The notes beneath the pieces were generated by a model. That model searched no databases, was not told the DNA's origin, and worked only from the letters and a program-made list of their open reading frames with translations. A program made the translations under genes and the position numbers. Below, in pieces: positions 42,165 to 50,284 of a DNA stretch of 60,675 nt. This DNA is from JBGSMF01 sp964651475 (GTDB lineage: Bacteria; Chloroflexota; Anaerolineae; Fen-1058): positions 1 to 60,675 of the forward strand of contig CAZYXV010000023.1 of NCBI GenBank assembly GCA_964651475.1, given 5' to 3'. The first letter of the stretch is position 1, and each line of letters opens with the position of its first letter.

Positions 42165-42208
42165 AGGCGAATCGGAAACGGTTTCTTGTTGAGGTAGAAC
42201 TCGCAAAT

Positions 42209-42290
42209 AAAAGCGGCGCGCCCCGACCTGATCAATCGGTCGCGCACCGCAATGTGCCAGAGTATTCAATTTACAGTGATACTATACTGC
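42209..42290 (-). repeat. Direct repeat B (terminator-like hairpin)
   Basis: A diverged copy of 40348-40430. The hairpin is at 42213-42250, followed on the minus strand by TTTTATTT. Two base differences fall in the hairpin (A/G and T/C) and homology continues weakly for 40 bases beyond it. It sits upstream of AbiE pair 3. Confidence 0.6.
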
Positions 42291-42362
42291 AAACGGTTGA
42301 CAATTGAACTTTTGTCACGCTTATTACGCTTGGGCAAAAGTCCAAAACTTGCCCGTGCGTAG

Positions 42363-43157
42363 TATATCTACGCCGACCAGGGTAGCGTCTATCGCGCCAA
42401 CCAACTCAACTTGGCCTGCGCTACTCTGGGTATCCAGAGAATTTTGGCCACGCCTTACTCACCTGAGGGAAAAGGCAAAATCGAAAAATTTTTCAACTTT
42501 GTTCAATCCGACTTCTTCCAGGAAGCCGCTTTATCGGCGGTATCACTATTGTTGTGTAAAATGCGTTTTCGCAAGCACGGTTTAGGCAATTCACACAAGT
42601 TTCGGCGTACCGCCGCTTTATCTCCCTCCGTCGTCACCCTCGACGACCTCAACCAAAGCTTGCTCGCCTGGCTGGAGGTCATCTACCACCGCAAGGTCCA
42701 CTCGGAAACCGGCCAGTCGCCACTCGATCGCTTCCGCCAGGATACCTCACCGTCCTTACGCCCGGTCGACCCTCTCACCCTACGCAACGCTTTCCTCTTC
42801 CGCGCCTCCCGCCGCGTCTCCAAGACTGGCACCTTCGACTTCCAGGGCAATCGCTATACCGCGCCTGGCTTCCTGGTTGGCCAAACCATCCAGCTGCATT
42901 ACGATCCCTTTGACTTATCTGTCATCGAAATCTGGTTCAACAATCAACGCCTGGACAATGCCCAGGCCGCTCGTCTGCAGACCACCGTCCAACCCGGCCT
43001 TACGCCAGACCCCACGCCGCCACCTCCAAAACCAACCACCGGCACTGATTATCTGGCCATGCTCCGCCAGGAACGCGAACGCCTGCTGCGCGAGCAACTG
43101 CCGCCTATCCCGTTCACCCGCCTGCCCTCAGACCAGGCGGATTCTTCTCAGGAGTAA
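42363..43157 (+). pseudogene. 5'-truncated DDE transposase (rve fold)
   Basis: The frame starts inside the catalytic core. YADQGSVYRANQL carries the second Asp and SPEGKGKIEKFFNF the Glu, but the first Asp and the DNA-binding N-terminus are missing. The C-terminal part (SLLAWLEVIYHRKVHSETGQ, RRVSKTGTFDFQGNRYTAPG) is a Mu-transposase-like beta domain. An in-frame 87-bp insertion lies at 42525-42611. It is followed, after AGGAG, by an AAA ATPase partner, the usual order in two-gene transposons of the IS21/Tn7-like kind. Not functional as it stands. Confidence 0.75.
42525..42622. repeat. 87-bp in-frame palindromic insertion
   Basis: GCCGCTTTATC occurs at 42525-42535 and again at 42612-42622. 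The bases between begin GGCGGTA and end TACCGCC, with further weak inverted similarity (TTGTGT/ACACAA). The insert is 87 bases, a multiple of three, and adds 29 codons without a stop between FFQEAALS and TAALSPSV. Confidence 0.55.
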
Positions 43158-43161
43158 TCCC

Positions 43162-43974
43162 ATGTCTCAAGCCCTGTGCGATTTCTTCGGCTGCTCCCGC
43201 TTGCCCTTTGACAAATCCCTGCCCGGCCGCGAACTCTTCCCGTCCACCGCTCACCAGGAGATCCAGGCCCGCTTGGCCTTTGCTCTCCAACACTGTTTCC
43301 CTTCCCTCATCACCGGCGAGGTCGGTACCGGCAAGTCCACCGCCGTCCGCGCCTTCATCCACTCCCTCGACTCCAATCTTTACCTCACCGCTTACGTCCC
43401 CAACCCCAACCTCACCATCCAGGCCCTCTTCGCTGTCCTCCTCACCGCTTTTCGTGTCAGTGCCAACTTCCACCCTCGCGGCCTCGGCGAACGTCTCCGC
43501 GCTACCCTCGCCGATCTCGCCCAGCGTGGCTGCCACCCCATCGTCGTCGTCGACGAAGCTCACCTCCTCAGCCACCGCCTCCTCCACGAACTTCGCTTTT
43601 GGCTCAACGCCGATATGGATGCGGCTACCCCCTTCACCCTCATCCTGGTTGGCCAGCCCGACCTTCGTCGCCTCTTGCAACTCAAAGGCTTTGAGGCTCT
43701 CGACCAGCGTATCCACGTCCGCTATCACATCCAACCCTTCGACCTGGCCGAGTCAGCCGCCTACGTCAAACATCACCTGCGCGCCGTTGGCGCTGACCGC
43801 TTCCCCTTCTCAGACGATTTCATCGCCGCCGCTCACCAGTTCAGCCACGGCATCCCGCGTCAACTCAACCGCGTCTGCATCAATGGCTTACTCATTGGCT
43901 TGGCCGAACGAAAAGCTGTCCTGGATGGCACTGATGCCAAACGCGCCATCCTCGAATTGGACCAGCCCCAGTGA
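43162..43974 (+). CDS. ExeA/TniB-like AAA ATPase of a transposon
   Basis: A 270-aa AAA+ ATPase. Walker A is GEVGTGKSTAVRAF near residue 54, Walker B IVVVDEAHLLS near 129, sensor region TLILVGQPDLRR near 159, and an arginine-rich end HGIPRQLNRVC. ATPases of this type serve as target selectors or activators beside Mu/Tn7-like DDE transposases. AGGAG lies seven bases before the ATG. Intact, although its transposase is truncated. It ends at a strong terminator. Confidence 0.85.
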   Translation: MSQALCDFFGCSRLPFDKSLPGRELFPSTAHQEIQARLAFALQHCFPSLITGEVGTGKSTAVRAFIHSLDSNLYLTAYVPNPNLTIQALFAVLLTAFRVSANFHPRGLGERLRATLADLAQRGCHPIVVVDEAHLLSHRLLHELRFWLNADMDAATPFTLILVGQPDLRRLLQLKGFEALDQRIHVRYHIQPFDLAESAAYVKHHLRAVGADRFPFSDDFIAAAHQFSHGIPRQLNRVCINGLLIGLAERKAVLDGTDAKRAILELDQPQ

Positions 43975-43989
43975 TCCTTTCCCTTGCCA

Positions 43990-44013
43990 GGGGGCCGACC
44001 GGCCCCTTTTTTG
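43990..44013 (+). terminator. Rho-independent terminator
   Basis: GGGGCC-GACC-GGCCCC followed by TTTTTT, 16 bases after the ATPase stop codon. Confidence 0.85.
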
Positions 44014-44114
44014 TGCCTGGACCCGGCTCGTTTAATCTGACCATTCGCGGCTCAAACAATGTGGCCGCCAACAGCTATGGCAATCAGCTATTTGGCATTG
44101 CTAGTCAGCAAGCC

Positions 44115-45477
44115 CTATGGTCCCAACGCAATCAACTCCTGACTGTCGCCAAAAGAGACAAAAAGCATTTGCCTATCTGCTGCTACCCAATATCTTTTTT
44201 CCGAAACATTGGTACTGGCAGGTTCAAATTGAATATAACCTGTTTCTTGACCTGTGTTCACATCCAATCGAACTAGACGAGCGTTGTAATCAAGCGCATA
44301 CAAAAAATTACCCACAACAACGAAATTGGATGCGAAAAACGGGTCTTGGTTGCGCCACCTTACATGCCCTGTTTGCGGATCAACAGCTAATACATGCTCC
44401 CAATTACCAAACAGAAGAACATTACCCAACAAGACAGGTGGCTGGTCAAACGAGCCAATGCCTTGAGTGCCAATGGACCAGAGTACCCTCTGTGTAGCCT
44501 TATCCACCGCCCGCAACTCTGTCTGGCTTGTATGCAGGTCGAATGTAGGTAGTTGTGCTAATAGCCAGAACCCCTCGCCGGTGGGTAATAATACACTATC
44601 CAGTATGTCGCCTGTGTTCACATCGAGATAATAGGTTTTATCTGGCCGATCACGGACGTATAGCATCTCTCCATCTAATCGGAGATCATAGCTCCTATGC
44701 GATGGAAACTCCTGGCTCTCCCACAAGAGATGTCCATTGTTCAAGTCATAAGCCTGGATTTTGAAGTGAGCCATAGCATACACATGTGTAGCATCAACTG
44801 CCAGTGCTCCATAACCGCTCCATTCCTCCTTGGATTTCCAAGTCAGACTGCCATCTGCTGCACTGAACACTCGTAACTGATCAACCCGTTCTGCCTGGTT
44901 ATATTGACTGCATACCACTTGACCAGACATAGCCAGTAAATCCGGCCGATCGTATGGGAATCCTTCAATATAGGTTTGGGCGTTGCGCCAGTGTTCTTGT
45001 AGGTTCAGTGTGTTGTCAGTGATCTGGCGCGATTTACTAGGCAAATATTGCCCGCCGGTTGGAAAGCGAGCTGATGACCAAATGATGGTTGCTATAGACG
45101 TAAGTTTCACGGTTCTAGAAACGTTTTTCGTTTTTTATGAGCAAAATCGATCGATTTTCCGGCCACATTTTAGCCAATTTTAAGTGTTGGTCCAGATATT
45201 CCAACAGTTTGCCAATGCAATTTGAATGGCTGGTGGCTTGATTTGACCCCAAGTGGGACAAGCGCCCAGCTTGGAAAGCGTTTTCGCTAGCGCAGTGGTG
45301 AGCAGTCATCGCTATCCTGCCAATTTTAGCTGCCCGGTGGAAATCGATGAAAATCGGCTTGAAAAAACGATTATGCCCGCTGGAACCGGGAAAGCTACGT
45401 ATAGAGCAAATGCTACAGGCGACTAGAATCACGATAATGAGCCGGAAACCATATTTGGGCCATACGTCAGAAGACAT
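44115..45477 (-). pseudogene. Beta-propeller (PQQ-like) exported protein split by a MITE
   Basis: The body (44115-45092) encodes repeated PQQ-type blades: VFSAADGSLTWKSKEEW, AYDLNNGHLLWESQEF, AVDKATQRVLWSIGTQG, AVDPQTGHVRWRNQDPF. The start is on the other side of the MITE: ATG at 45475-45477 with GGAG seven bases upstream, then a hydrophobic signal segment (RLIIVILVACSICS). Removing the 303-bp MITE and one 4-bp target copy joins ICSI to ATIIWSSARF in frame. The intact protein would be about 350 aa and exported. An in-frame GTG inside the MITE could allow an N-truncated product. Confidence 0.8.
45098..45400. mobile_element. 303-bp MITE, copy 2
   Basis: Same length and ends as copy 1 at 12335-12637, in the same orientation, and the encoded frames match residue for residue, so transposition was recent. 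Flanked by ATAG on both sides (45094-45097 and 45401-45404). The empty site would be CTATAG, as for copy 1. It interrupts the signal-peptide region of the beta-propeller gene. Confidence 0.88.
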
Positions 45478-45496
45478 TTTTTTCTCCGTGGTAAGG

Positions 45497-47007
45497 AACT
45501 GAAGTTTAGAGTGCCAAATGAACTCAACCTGAGTTGAGTTCGTTGAACCTTTACAATTTCTACGCGCGTGCGCTCTACACAGCAGCGGCGGCAGCTTGGG
45601 ATTACTGCTTTTTGGATACCACCGGCTGTCGGGGGCGCGGCTCGGGGTGAAAATCTGCCGCGCGGCCCGGCGCTTTTCCGCTGGGTTTGGGGGCCGAGGC
45701 GGGTGTACACAAGTTGAGGGAAAAGATCGGCCACGCCTGCTGGACTTGTCCGGCGGTGAGCGGCTGTTGCGGGTCACGCGGGGTCTTGTCCCACGGGCGA
45801 GGCATGGCTTTGACCAACGAGCGCGCCAACAACAGTTGGGTGTAGGCCAGGGCGACGACCCACATCCAGTTTTCACAGGCTGGGAGCGTGGGTGACTTGG
45901 CGCACCGCAAGCCCAAGCGTTGTTTGGCGAAGCGGAAAAAGTGCTCAATGCCAAAGCGCGCCAAGTACATCTGGCAGAGCGCCTCCAATGAGAACGCGTT
46001 GGGGCCGCTCCAGAACAGCCACAGCGGGCGCAGATATTTGGGTTGGCCGCTCGGCGTGAAGAACTCGACCCGCACGGCGGTGCCCACCAGACGGGGCAGT
46101 TCTTTGAAGTGCAACTGACCCCAGGCACTCACACGTACCGTGCCTTTGCCGCGTGGCAGCGGAAACTCGACCTGACGCTCTGGCGCGGGTGGGGTCTTGA
46201 GACGAAACTTGGTGCCATGCACTGGCGGACGCCCCTTCTTGGCGCATTTACCTGTCTGGGGATTGAGCACCGGCGCGGGCGGTGCACCGTACAGCACGCG
46301 GTTGCAGGGCAGGCGCACCAGGACACACAAGCTCGTCAAGCCCACACATCCGGCCAAAAACGGCGCTTTGGCGTAGCCACTGTCAGCCACTACCGCGCTG
46401 AGCACACCTGCCACGACCAGCGTCGCCGCCAGGCGCAGCACTTGCCGCGCTGCCACGGCGGCGGGCGTGTCACGGCTCGCCACCCGCTCCAGGTCGCGTG
46501 GGGCGAACCACGCGGGTGCTTGGGACACAATCCGCCCCAGCCAACTATACTGGTGCCCCGCGACCGCCTTCTTCTGGCTCGTCGAGTAAACCTGGCTGCG
46601 ATCTTCCAAGGTCTCCGCCTGGGGGCGCGGGTCAATCGTCGTGTCCACGCCGTACACCGCGCACCCCGCTACCGTCAACGCCTCGGACGGCTCGGCCTCC
46701 GCCAGCACTTGACGGGCCAAGTCGGCATCGATTTCACCTTTCCGCAACGCATCGTAGACCATACCGAAGCGGCGGCGGAAGGCGGGACTCTGGCTCAACT
46801 CGACCGGCGAGCGTGGATCAATCGTCAACAACAGCGCGTCGATCAACTCGAACAACGCATCGGCGCGGCGGGGAAAGATGCCCAGCAATTTGCCGCGAAT
46901 GGTTTGTAGAGATTGTAAAGGTGCAAGTGTTGTTGTCATACTGCCGAATCATCGGCAGATTTCAGATTTTGTCAAGCCCTGCCCAATTTGGGCTCTAAAC
47001 TTCAGTT
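45497..47007. mobile_element. Insertion sequence with DDE transposase
   Basis: Terminal inverted repeats AACTGAAGTTTAGAG (45497-45511) and CTCTAAACTTCAGTT (46993-47007), 15 bp perfect, bracket a single long transposase gene (about 1.5 kb in all). No clear target duplication is seen. The left end lies 20 bases upstream of the beta-propeller gene start, so it probably also displaced that gene's promoter. Confidence 0.75.
45602..46939 (-). CDS. DDE transposase (IS701-like group)
   Basis: A 445-aa transposase. Candidate catalytic residues are Asp in CAVYGVDTTIDP near 98, Asp in AVVADSGYAKAPFL near 186 and Glu in LARFGIEHFFRFAKQRLG near 345, the last being the Y(2)R-like helix of IS4/IS701-type enzymes. 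The C-terminus is basic and Pro-rich. The gene is open throughout with intact terminal repeats around it, so the element may be active. Family assignment below 'DDE, IS4/IS701-like' is uncertain. Confidence 0.8.
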   Translation of the reverse strand: MTTTLAPLQSLQTIRGKLLGIFPRRADALFELIDALLLTIDPRSPVELSQSPAFRRRFGMVYDALRKGEIDADLARQVLAEAEPSEALTVAGCAVYGVDTTIDPRPQAETLEDRSQVYSTSQKKAVAGHQYSWLGRIVSQAPAWFAPRDLERVASRDTPAAVAARQVLRLAATLVVAGVLSAVVADSGYAKAPFLAGCVGLTSLCVLVRLPCNRVLYGAPPAPVLNPQTGKCAKKGRPPVHGTKFRLKTPPAPERQVEFPLPRGKGTVRVSAWGQLHFKELPRLVGTAVRVEFFTPSGQPKYLRPLWLFWSGPNAFSLEALCQMYLARFGIEHFFRFAKQRLGLRCAKSPTLPACENWMWVVALAYTQLLLARSLVKAMPRPWDKTPRDPQQPLTAGQVQQAWPIFSLNLCTPASAPKPSGKAPGRAADFHPEPRPRQPVVSKKQ

Positions 47008-47047
47008 GTTCTCCAGTGTTCTAGAAATAGCACCAATCTCTATTTTA

Positions 47048-47076
47048 TTGCAGTAATTTACCATTCGTGGTAATAT
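47048..47076 (+). promoter_or_regulatory. Promoter with palindromic operator, AbiE pair 4
   Basis: TTGCAG (47048-47053), a 17-base spacer and TAATAT (47071-47076). The perfect palindrome TTACCATTCGTGGTAA (47058-47073) fills the spacer and the edge of the -10, an ideal repressor position. It differs by one base from the palindrome at 30773-30788. The start codon is seven bases after the -10, so the transcript is nearly leaderless. Confidence 0.7.
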
Positions 47077-47082
47077 ACCCGT

Positions 47083-47724
47083 ATGGAATTCACACGGCTC
47101 CTCGAAATCGTGGCTGATGAGCCGGTGTTTGAAACCGGCTTGCTCCTGGCTGGCGGCGTTGACCCAGGCGATGTGCGCAAGCAGTTGTCACGCTGGACCA
47201 GGTCCGGACAGCTTTATCAATTGCGGCGCGGCCTGTATGCGCTCGCGCCACCCTTCCAAAAGGTCAAGCCCCATCCGTTCGTTATCGCCAATCGCATGGC
47301 GCGTGGCTCTTACGTCAGTTGCCAGTCGGCATTGGCGTTTCATGGCCTCATTCCAGAGTACACGCCGGTGACCACCAGCATCACGACGACCCGGCCCACT
47401 CGCTGGGATACGCCGCTGGGCAGTTTTGATTTTCGCCACATCAAGATAGAATTGTTCTTTGGCTATCGGTTGTTGGAGTTGGGTAACTCGCCGCAGGCCT
47501 TCCTTGCTATGCCCGAAAAGGCGCTGCTTGATTTGATTTACTTGCACCCTGGCGGCGACTCGCCTGACTATTTGCGCGAGCTACGCCTGCAAAACCTGGA
47601 GCAACTCGACCTGGATGAACTGCACCGTCAGGCCGAGTGCGCTGGCAGCGCCAAGCTGCGCAGGGCAGTCGCTTTTATTGCTAGCATGGCGCGCTCAGAA
47701 ATGGCGGAGTACACAACCGTATGA
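47083..47724 (+). CDS. AbiEi-like antitoxin/repressor (AbiE pair 4)
   Basis: A 213-aa protein, shorter than the other antitoxins in the window. It has an N-terminal winged helix (GDVRKQLSRWTRSGQLYQL, RRGLYALAPPF) and an AbiEi-type domain (YVSCQSALAFHGLIPEYT, FLAMPEKALLDLIYLHPGG). No ribosome binding site fits, in keeping with a near-leaderless message. The stop overlaps the toxin start by four bases. It belongs to a different branch from pairs 1-3. Confidence 0.85.
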   Translation: MEFTRLLEIVADEPVFETGLLLAGGVDPGDVRKQLSRWTRSGQLYQLRRGLYALAPPFQKVKPHPFVIANRMARGSYVSCQSALAFHGLIPEYTPVTTSITTTRPTRWDTPLGSFDFRHIKIELFFGYRLLELGNSPQAFLAMPEKALLDLIYLHPGGDSPDYLRELRLQNLEQLDLDELHRQAECAGSAKLRRAVAFIASMARSEMAEYTTV

Positions 47725-48524
47725 AGGATTACCTTGCCAGCGTTGTCCGCGCTGCGCCCACTCCCGCGCAGGGGCGCAATGTGGCGCGCGAATATTTGCA
47801 AGCCAGGCTGCTCGGCGCACTTCAGCGCGCTGGCGCAATGATCCCACTCGCGTTCCACGGCGGCACACTGCTGCGGTTTCTGTATTCAATCCCTCGTTAC
47901 TCGGAAGACCTGGATTTTGCGCTCGAAGGGGGCAAGGCTCGCTATGACTTGAGGGCTTACTTGCAAGCCATTCGATCTGAACTGGCTGCCGAGGGTTATG
48001 CAGTAGAATTAAAAGTGAGTGAGCAGAGGGTCGTTCACAGCGCATTCATCCGTTTCGCCGACCTGCTGTACGAATTCAAGCTCTCTCCCCACCGAGACGA
48101 GGTGCTCTCGGTGAAACTCGAAGTGGACACGAACCCGCCCGCCGGGGCGCAGTTGTCCACAAGCATTGTCCGCCGCTATGTGGTGCTCCAACTGCAACAC
48201 CACGACCAGGCCTCGCTCTTGGCTGGCAAGCTTCACGCGATCTTGCAGCGTTCCTATCCAAAGGGCAGAGACATTTACGACCTGCTGTGGTACCTCAGTG
48301 ACCCTGGCTGGCCGCAGCCTAACCTGGCGCTGCTCAACAACGCGCTGCGACAGACAAACTGGAAGGGCGTCGAGTTGACCACAGACAACTGGCGCGAGGC
48401 AGTGCGCAATCGTCTGTGTCAGTTGGACTGGAGCAAGGCTGTTGCCGATGTGCGCCCCTTCCTTGAGCCAGGGGCTGATCCCAACCTCCTGACGCGCGAG
48501 AACCTCCTGCGCGTGCTAGAATAG
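47721..48524 (+). CDS. AbiEii-like nucleotidyltransferase toxin (AbiE pair 4)
   Basis: A 267-aa AbiEii-family protein with LAFHGGTLLRFLYSIPRYSE (HGGT and the following helix), SEDLDFALEG (metal Asp pair near 60), VKLEVDTNPPAG, and LLAGKLHAILQRSYPKGRDI near 175, the KG-RDxYD-type helix. Translationally coupled to the antitoxin. Unlike pairs 1-3 it is on the plus strand and starts HGGT rather than KGGT. Confidence 0.88.
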   Translation: MKDYLASVVRAAPTPAQGRNVAREYLQARLLGALQRAGAMIPLAFHGGTLLRFLYSIPRYSEDLDFALEGGKARYDLRAYLQAIRSELAAEGYAVELKVSEQRVVHSAFIRFADLLYEFKLSPHRDEVLSVKLEVDTNPPAGAQLSTSIVRRYVVLQLQHHDQASLLAGKLHAILQRSYPKGRDIYDLLWYLSDPGWPQPNLALLNNALRQTNWKGVELTTDNWREAVRNRLCQLDWSKAVADVRPFLEPGADPNLLTRENLLRVLE

Positions 48525-48598
48525 ATCGAGGAACCACTCACAGGCGGGCCAGTGCTAAGCTGGCCACCTGTGAGTATGTCTATGTTTGCGGTATCCAC

Positions 48599-48889
48599 TC
48601 AATTTGCAGCAGGCAGCGCAATGACGACCTTTTGGTCAAACTCGTCCCAGGCGTGATCGTAAGCAAAGTCGTTCCGGCGAGAGATGTACTCGCACAGCAA
48701 GGCCTTGGCTCGCTCTGCCCGCTCGCGCCACTGATCAGAGCCGTTCACGCCGGCAGCCAGCTTGGACACCGCCTTGCGCATCCGCGCCACCTGCCGCCTC
48801 AGCTCGTCGCGCTCCCGCAATGCACGTTCTGCCTGCATCACGTACTCGTCGAGTAAATCCGGCTCGCCCCGAACTTTGTACTTGGGCAT
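48599..48889 (-). CDS. Hypothetical coiled-coil protein (96 aa)
   Basis: Mostly one long charged helix (DEYVMQAERALRERDELRRQ, VARMRKAVSKLAAGV) followed by ERAKALLCEYISRRNDFAYD. AGGAAAT lies shortly before the ATG. No family recognised. It lies 13 bases downstream of the broken dnaN-like gene on the same strand, suggesting that both come from one plasmid or phage replication segment. Confidence 0.5.
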   Translation of the reverse strand: MPKYKVRGEPDLLDEYVMQAERALRERDELRRQVARMRKAVSKLAAGVNGSDQWRERAERAKALLCEYISRRNDFAYDHAWDEFDQKVVIALPAAN

Positions 48890-48902
48890 GGTGGTATTTC
48901 CT

Positions 48903-49670
48903 TTATTTAGGTTGCATCGGCATGATGACGCGCGTGAAATTGCCGTTGCCGATAGGCCGCAGCAGGCCAGGCGTGGTGGATGTGGTCAATTCCAGCGCGA
49001 CCTGCGGCGTGCCGACAACGGACAGCACCTCTAGCATGTACTTGGCGTTGAAGGTGATCTCGACCGGCTCACCTTCGATGGCGGCATCCACCACGCTGGC
49101 GATTGCGGCTACCGCCGTCCTGTGGATCGCCGGTTTCGGCTGACACAGCTGACACAGCCACGCGCCCCATCGCCGCCTCGCCACTGGGAGTCAGGGTCAG
49201 CTTGACCATGTGGGCGCTCTCGCGCGCAAACACGTTCGCCATCTTGTATGCCTTGGCCAGCTCGTCTGTATTGACGACGGCGCGCGTGGTGTGCTTCTTG
49301 GGGATGATGGGGTTATAGTCTGGAAAGTTGCCGCCTGTCTAGTCCGGCAGGACAGGTCTATCAGTTGGCTGGCCAGGTCCACATTGTCCAGGTGGAACAA
49401 GACCTGGTTTTTGCCCGGCGCGATGATGACACTGACCGGGCCTTCTTGCGCGGTGAACTGTTGGCCGCCCAGCTTGATGATGCGCTCCAGCTCTTCCATC
49501 GCCCGCGCTGGAATGATCGCCGCCGCGGGCTGAGTCACCTGCGCAGCCAGGCGGTCGGCGCGCACCGAGAGCCGGAAGCCATCGGCGGCGGCAAAGGTCA
49601 GCAGGCTTCCCTGGCTGGTGTTGTCATCTTGCAAGCGCGCTAGCAGTTTGTCGGAGAGACAACTCTGGTT
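48903..49670 (-). pseudogene. dnaN: Broken DNA polymerase III sliding-clamp gene
   Basis: Three pieces of one beta-clamp read in different frames. The first is LLTFAAADGFRLSVRADRLA..APGKNQVLFHLDNVDLASQL (domains I-II). After a 23-bp palindromic insertion (49334-49356) the frame shifts to NFPDYNPIIPKKHTTRAVV..NVFARESAHMVKLTLTPSGE. A further one-base shift near 49112-49120 leads to VDAAIEGEPVEITFNAKYM..LEVLSVVGTPQ..TRVIMPMQPK (domain III end). The first 120 or so residues of a normal clamp are absent. A mobile-element clamp paralogue, no longer functional. Confidence 0.85.
49334..49356. repeat. 23-bp palindromic insertion in the dnaN-like gene
   Basis: CCTGTC, eleven bases, then GACAGG. Removing the 23 bases restores LASQLIDGNFPDYNPII, the conserved clamp sequence. 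Similar CCTGTC..GACAGG arms occur in the intergenic element at 111-128. Confidence 0.7.
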
Positions 49671-50068
49671 GCTCTCGACTTTATAGATCACATGCGTTCT
49701 GTCAATAATATAGTATTTCTGCAACTTGTATTATCATTTTATTTGCTGAATTGGCTTGAGAGCAAGCAAATTGAGTCGTGTTTTAGCCTGCGCTTGCGCC
49801 TGGTTCAGGCTATAGGCGCAGTGATAGGCAGACGGTCTTCATTAGCTGTCCATCAAGACGTGCAAGCGCTTCAAATTCCAAAGAACAATTGTGATTCACT
49901 TTAGTATTTTGGACGACCTGGTCGCGGAACTACCATCGAGCCACGTCGTCCGGGTTGCCTCAGTGGACATTACCGACTCGGTGATTGCGAATGGGATACG
50001 GCCGGCATCGGCGTTCACGTGCGCGCCGTTGTAGACGGGAACATTCTTGCTACCTGCCGGCAAAGGTG
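49671..50068. other. Decayed intergenic region
   Basis: Contains short open stretches in shifting frames on the plus strand (from 49892: HFSILDDLVAELPSSHVVRV; then from about 49985: DCEWDTAGIGVHVRAVVDGN), which look like pieces of one small phage- or plasmid-type gene with a frameshift. No intact gene is seen. Confidence 0.4.
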
Positions 50069-50284
50069 ATGCAAGTTTGGGGTGTGCCTGGCAAGGGCGA
50101 TCCGTATGTGGATGAATATCGCCAGGCCTGGGACAAGGCGAACCGCCTGGCCGACCAAGTGCGCGACTACCTGGGCAGCAAGGGAGTGCAGGTGAGATCG
50201 GGCATCATAGACCTGGGGGATATCAGACCAATGCGCGCGACGTGGCGCTCGTCCAAGCCAGTGGAAGGAGAACCCGATGAGTGA
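50069..50284 (+). CDS. Small hypothetical protein or fragment (71 aa)
   Basis: The frame MQVWGVPGKGDPYVDEYRQ, then AWDKANRLADQVRDYLGSKG and a polar end. The helical middle looks genuine, but there is no family match and the gene sits in decayed DNA. Its 3' end overlaps the tail of the surface-protein fragment on the other strand. Confidence 0.35.
   Translation: MQVWGVPGKGDPYVDEYRQAWDKANRLADQVRDYLGSKGVQVRSGIIDLGDIRPMRATWRSSKPVEGEPDE

Noticed and set aside
40348..42290. Integron attC sites around AbiE pair 3
   Set aside because: No GTTRRRY/RYYYAAC core pair and no integron integrase; the repeats look like terminators.
46043..46909. A 288-codon frame antisense to the DDE transposase
   Set aside because: Arg/His-rich shadow frame; the transposase on the minus strand has clear catalytic motifs.
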